Assembly (NCBI RefSeq): GCF_963678635.1
Contig: NC_087068.1
Location: forward strand, 22,409,029-22,473,028
DNA length: 64,000 bases
Direction of reading: 5' to 3'
Origin: Symsagittifera roscoffensis
Taxonomy: Eukaryota > Xenacoelomorpha > Acoela > Convolutidae
The translations under genes were made by a program, and so were the position numbers. The notes under the pieces were generated by a model, which had not been told where the DNA came from, ran no database searches, and saw only the letters and a program-made list of their open reading frames with translations. This document shows positions 59,481 through 64,000 of this stretch, piece by piece; position 1 is the stretch's first letter; each line of letters opens with the position of its first letter.

Positions 59481-60500
59481 CAACGCGATAGTGCTTTTAT
59501 TTAGGTCATTGATCAGATTGCTCATCATGGAATAGATAAAGTATTCGAGAGGATCTTGAAATGCTTTGAATGGCCTGAAATGAAGAAGGCATGCGAGAAG
59601 AGGGTGAAGCATGTCTGTCATGGCAACAGGTGAGGGATCCTAGAAAATTGCGATTCCCATCACAGTCAATCTAGTCATCCGAGTTTAATGAAGTGGTTCA
59701 GATCGATTACCAGAAGGAATGTATGACAGACATTGGTTATGACAGACAGATGATAGATCAATTTAAAAAGTATGCAGAAGCGGTGACTTGCATAACGGCC
59801 TCAGCCAAAGAGACATGCGACCATCTCATCAATACGAGGATAGCCAGACACAGATGCCCGATGATATTCCAATCAGACAATGGAACTGCTTTCGTAGGAG
59901 ATCTTACTAAGGAGCTCATGAGACGTTCTCAAGTAGCTTAGATCCATTCTATGACGAACCACTCCCAAACGAATTACTTAGTAGAAAGACAAAATCGGGT
60001 TCTGGTATCGATGTTGAGGGTGTCATGTTCTCGATACATGACTGATTGGGATAAATTTTTGCCACAAGTAATGGGTGCTTAGAACAGTACGCACAATTCC
60101 ACAACAGTACGCACAATTTGACTTTCTTTTACCCAGAGTATGAAGGAAAGAAGACATCGCCACAAGTATATGTAGGAGATGTGATCGGAGTCAGCAGGAG
60201 CTAAACGATTAATGTAGACGCAATACGCAGGAACTCAGGCGAGGCAGAAAAAAATTTGAAGAGAAAGCAGCTGGTGCAAAAACATACTCAGTAGGAGACT
60301 ACATGTGGGTATTTCAGAGCCTTATCCCACCCAAATGAAGAAAAAATGGAGGGACCGTTCATGATAACGGAATTGCATCAGGAGGGACGTTTTTACCGAC
60401 TGAGAACCGGCCGCGCTGCACACTTTGAGATCGTTAAACCACATAACTCATCCACAGAAGACTCGTGTATACCTGAAGACATGGAGGAGGGTGATTATCT
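59481..60500 (+). pseudogene. pol: Element C integrase (broken)
   Basis: Contains a QIDYQKECMT block near 59700, QSDNGTAFVGDLTKELMRRSQVA near 59870, FYPEYEGKKTSPQ near 60130, the GPFMITELHQEGRFYRL module near 60350 and the PACEVNEKGT linker near 60510. Confidence 0.78.
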
Positions 60501-61758
60501 GATCATGGACCCTGCTTGCGAAGTCAATGAGAAAGGCACCAGGAAAAAAAGATGGGAATGAAGGAACAAGCAAGTCGTTGGACCTGGATCCAAACGAGAT
60601 AAAGAGGCAATTGAAAAAACCTTAACCTATGCAGAAGAGGACTGGGAAAACTCCGAGCAGATGATAATTGATCCCAAGAACAAGTAACCGGATCTAGCAT
60701 TTTCGATGCAGACACATCAAAGTGACAGGACCAGACACGCAAATAAGTATGTGCCTTACGGAGACAACTTCGTAGTGGAAAGGACAGATCTGAAAAAGAT
60801 AGTAGAAGATCTAGGGGGTCTGGAGGAAATAATCGGGTCACAGGAAGTAGACACTGTCGATGATCTTTACAAAGAATTGAGCGACCGTCGGCCTAAGTCC
60901 GAAGTGGAAATTGACAACGACCAGCAGCAGTCTTACGAACAAGAAGTGACCAACCTGTGCATCTTGGAGTGGTTGAACCAAATGACATCGGATTCTAAGG
61001 AAACCAGTGTCACGATTCAGGATGTGGACCGCGAGAGCATGAAATATATAAACAATAACAAGCATGATCCTTCCTGGGCAGCCCAGGAAGGGCCATTGTT
61101 CATTCCTGTGTCCAACCGTATTTTAACATCCGGTATGCGGTCGACGGGGATGTCGATGGAAATTTTTGTGCGGGAGTGGGGGTAGAACTTACCCATACTG
61201 AAAACCTATTAACAAAAAAATAAAAATTGCGAAAGATGCATGAGGTTTAGAGGCAGAAACAGGTGGATGCCCTAAGAAACCAGACATAGGGAGAGTAGTA
61301 GAGTCATATTTTAATTTGCCGAGTGAACACTCGAGTAGCATATTACTAACAGATAGCGATTTTATACTTACGGACATGAGCGTTAGAACAGCATTAGCAG
61401 CCGACTGTAGGAGAGAATACAAGGAAAAAGAGTATTTTTTGGAAGCAAGGACCATTAAAAAAAGGGTGTAGCAGCTTTGCCACCGGCGGTTTCGCAGATA
61501 CCAGGGAAGTACTTATGCTTCGTGATGACGAGGGCAACGGAGAAGCAGCACGTGGGATCTGAAGGTTTGTTTTTGAACCTGACGAGACTAAGAGACTTCT
61601 TGGTGGAGAGGGGGATGAAAGAACTCTCGCTTCCGGTGCACGACCCAAACAGAGGCCGACTGCATCCTCGGGTGCTAAACTTGCTGATACATGTAACCTT
61701 TTCGGATACTAACATAGAAATGTATCTACATAAGAAATATTATTTGAGTTTAAGTTGA
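60501..61758 (+). pseudogene. Element C acidic linker and macro domain (broken)
   Basis: The acidic linker is near 60700-61000. Macro-domain landmarks are ILLTDSDFIL near 61340, GKYLCFVMTR near 61510, MKELSLPVHDPNRGRL near 61610 and IEMYLHKKYYLSL at the end. A third copy with the same blocks supports the domain call. Confidence 0.66.
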
Positions 61759-62125
61759 GTGTAGGTTGAGTGTAGGATATCTTATGTGTTATGTTGTTAT
61801 GTTATTAGCATCTAGGGTTTGAAAAAGTTAGTGACCACGAATGCCCAAATAAAAACTTTAGGAATGGATTAGTTTCCAAGATTTTCGACTGAATTTAAAT
61901 TGAATATACCTTAACATCACAATTCGTTTATCTGACAGTTTTTAAATACGTTTCAACATGAAATTGGAGCAATGATGACAGATGTGATAGCTGTGACTTT
62001 GTTTTCAGATGCTGATTGATCAGTTTAATCTTCAAAACTCAACTTGTTGAGGATCAATTCATTAAAACCATTCAGCCGAATCGAATCAGCATAAACAACT
62101 GAGGATACTGTTTGGAAGTAATTTG
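61759..62125 (+). other. Element C gap with acceptor-like site
   Basis: Non-coding and AT-rich. TTGTTTTCAG/ATGCTGATTGATC lies near 62015 and agrees with B's site both at the acceptor and for the next ~20 bases (TGATTGATCAGTTTAATC). Confidence 0.55.
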
Positions 62126-62600
62126 AAGTTCAGATCGGAAACAGAAGTTATCGCAGAATGTCATTGAGGAAATGAAGTGAATCTAGTGACTGCACGAGGA
62201 GTCTCTAGCATGTTTGATTCTTTAGAGTCACTTTTGAACCTGGAACCATAACATGAGATGGTCACTGCCATCAGCGTAGAATGGTTTCTGGGAGTCTTAC
62301 AGACTGAACAGAAGCATATTGGAAAGTGAGAGAAGCAGTAGAACTAGAGATGAACATCAAGCACAGTGAAACGTATCGCGTCTGGAGCTATATACCTAGT
62401 CCAATGTGCAAAAGCCAATATCCAGCACACTTCGTGGCAGTGGATGTAAAAAGCACAAAGACGATAGTGGATCAAGCTTTCTCAGTGTCAAAAAGTGTAA
62501 GACTTACGAGAATGTCGGAGAAACCTTACAAGTTACTCTGTAAGATGTTCGCCGCAGTTCCAGGAAAAACCAAGGACGAATTAGAACCGATATTTTTATT
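62126..62600 (+). pseudogene. Element C fragment of X4 (broken)
   Basis: Matches the middle of X4: DSLESLLNLE near 62220, an EMNIKHSETY block near 62350, YPAHFVAVDVKSTKTIVDQAFSVSKSVRLTRMSEK near 62420-62520, very close to B. It shows that C once carried the cassette. Confidence 0.68.
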
Positions 62601-63065
62601 AAGACCCTCTAAGTAGAACCAATACTTCTAATTAGAAGGAAAGATTTTCATGGGACTTGCTTGTGGGAAGATTGTTCAATTTGTGATGACATGAACGACT
62701 TGAGTAGTCTGTTGCAAAGGAAGATTTTTTCATTGTTCCTTTCAACCACCGATTTTGTTAATTTTATTTTTCATGACCAATAACAACTAAACTTCCGAAG
62801 AGAGAAGCATAGTAGGAGAGCTTCAGTTTAATGCTTGGCAGGACTGTTCTGCATCTCAACAATTTTTAAACCTACAAGAAGAAGTTTTAACTTGAGACAA
62901 GGACACCAAAAGTCAGAAAAAAACTCCATCTTTGGTCACATCCTTAGAGTGCAGATTAGTGAAAATATTAAAAGTCTATAGCAAGGAAGTATGATGCCAT
63001 TTATAGCTCGTATTGAGTCGATGTGATGCGGACAAGTATTCTTTTGCTGCATTTTGTAAATTCTG
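62601..63065 (+). other. Element C 3' untranslated region
   Basis: Aligns with B's 3' region (22560-22880, minus): CCAATAACAACTAAA, CAGGACTG, ATGATGCCATTTATA and CATTTTGTAAA. It is interrupted at 63065 by the solo LTR and resumes at 63967 with CTGTTCAG. Confidence 0.7.
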
Positions 63066-63966
63066 TGTAACATTCGCCCGGAAGTACATATCGACGGAAA
63101 ATAAAGCTAAGCTATAAAACGACAGGCCAGCGTCTAAACAGAGGTCTACATGCTTTTCACCGTCTCTACCTAAGCCAGTCTTTTAGGTGGTCTTTCCAAC
63201 ATCGGGTCGACAAAAACTTTACTGCTTTCGGCTTCGGTCAAAACACTCAATTTAACTTAGTTATATGTAAGAATAGTGAGCTGATGGCTGGGTCTCAGTA
63301 TCCCCAGACCACGAGGTCACTCCTAAAAACAGGGCTACTACTATTTGTTATATTACTATTGTTTTTGTTCAGTGGATAAAAATCATCATCTCCATCGAAG
63401 ATGGATCAACCCTTTCCCTCAAATCCAGCTTCTCATTATCAGAAAATGAATCTGGATGTTAATAAAACTCAATTCAGGACATAACCAGGAAGCTAAAAGT
63501 TAGTTTTTATCAGTTCGAGTCCAAGTCTTTAGAACCCTCCAGATTCCTGAATTCGGGGAAAAAACACTCTTATTTCTTCTCCTGAAGGCTGTATTCACGG
63601 TTCCACCACCCTTCACCGTTGGCGTGAATAGCTTTGTTACGATTGTAGCGACACAATCGTTACAACTCGGAGCGGTCTCTGTTAATTCTCTGTTGTGATT
63701 TTCTATTTCTCATTGTTATCTCTATCGCAACTATTGTTGTTGTGTTTTTCCCTCTGATTTTTCTTCAGAATGGCCGTTTCTGCATTTATCAGAAATGTGA
63801 CGTCATCATTCGAAATTTTGAAAATTTTAAATACCAGAATTTTCTGACCTTCACAGTTTGTCCAATCGTTCAGATAACGTCGCTAATCTGCTAAAACTGC
63901 CAATTCTCCAGGTCAGCGGCTAACCATCCGAAATCGCATTTTTGTCCATTCTGGTCGAATGTCACA
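63066..63966 (-). repeat. Solo LTR of the same family, minus strand
   Basis: 901 bases, ends TGTAACATTCG and GAATGTCACA on the plus strand, so TGTGACATTC...GAATGTTACA in sense. It has no internal element. It is homologous to B's 3' LTR (1-350 and 22379-22500) and, more distantly, to D's LTR and A's LTRs. The bases CTG lie on both sides, and B's uninterrupted sequence at the same place (AAATCTGTTCAAG on the minus strand) has them once. It arose by insertion, then recombination between its two LTRs. Confidence 0.85.
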
Positions 63967-64000
63967 CTGTTCAGTGACGTTGTGCTATTCTGATGAATTA
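63967..64000 (+). other. Continuation of element C 3' region after the solo LTR
   Basis: CTGTTCAGTGACG resumes the alignment with B's CTGTTCAAGGGC. Too short for more to be said. Confidence 0.5.

Larger units (their letters stand above)
54600..64000 (+). mobile_element. Element C: heavily decayed plus-strand copy, interrupted by a solo LTR
   Basis: It starts in a gag leader (AAGATTCGTGGT, shared with B's leader near 44285) and runs through gag, RT, RNase H, spacer, integrase, linker with macro domain, acceptor-like site, a piece of X4 and the 3' untranslated region. The last is split by the solo LTR and runs off the window. No LTR of its own is visible. It is the most broken copy, with several dozen interruptions. 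It is closest to B in sequence and is an old insertion. Confidence 0.75.

Noticed and set aside
54610-61846. ATTCGTGGT in C's gag leader and ACCACGAAT before its cassette as a pairing signal for splicing
   Set aside because: The possible pairing exists in C, but B's pre-cassette copy has the other orientation, so it is not conserved.
1-64000. Bacterial operon signals, insertion sequences, rRNA or tRNA genes
   Set aside because: None found. Domain content and non-coding structure are those of animal LTR elements.

Overview
The window is animal DNA, with no bacterial features. I found no host gene, rRNA, tRNA or CRISPR array. It is almost wholly one family of unusually large Ty3/gypsy-type (Metaviridae-like) LTR retroelements, piled on and into each other. 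All copies are broken fossils. Acceptor-like sites of the TTTTCAG type would suit a nematode or another invertebrate, but the species cannot be fixed from the window.

Layout. Element A (351-22378, plus strand, about 22 kb) is the best copy: 5' LTR, primer-binding site, 2.1-kb leader with a minisatellite, gag, protease, RT, RNase H, a long acidic spacer, integrase, an acidic linker with a macro domain, then a splice-acceptor-like site and a ~9-kb accessory cassette (called X1 to X4 here), polypurine tract and 3' LTR. A sits inside the 3' LTR of element B, so that LTR appears as two pieces (1-350 and 22379-22500, minus strand). B runs on the minus strand to about 44.3 kb with the same order of parts and a complete set of cassette regions. 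It also has a ~2.5-kb tandem duplication over gag-protease. Element D (about 44.3-54.2 kb, minus) is an older partial copy: LTR, primer-binding site, repeat-rich leader and gag to integrase. Element C (about 54.6-64 kb, plus) is the most decayed copy and keeps only a scrap of the cassette. A solo LTR (63066-63966, minus) lies in C's 3' untranslated region.

How the parts fit. Gag, protease, RT/RNase H and integrase are the normal replication set. The unusual content is downstream: a macro domain resembling the TARG1/OARD1 type at the end of the pol region, an SGNH (GDSL-like) esterase domain in X1, a possible second SGNH-like fold in X2, and two large unrecognised proteins (X3, X4). The cassette occurs in the same place and order in A and B, which differ strongly in cassette protein sequence but much less in pol. 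It therefore looks like an old, fast-evolving functional part of the element.

A second unusual feature is an 11-base motif, GTCCGGGGAGT. It forms the polypurine tract at the 3' LTR and recurs inside the elements in sense orientation only, read in two reading frames, so the nucleotide sequence itself seems to matter. Two insertions (A and the solo LTR) can be compared with empty sites in the window, and both show a 3-bp target duplication.
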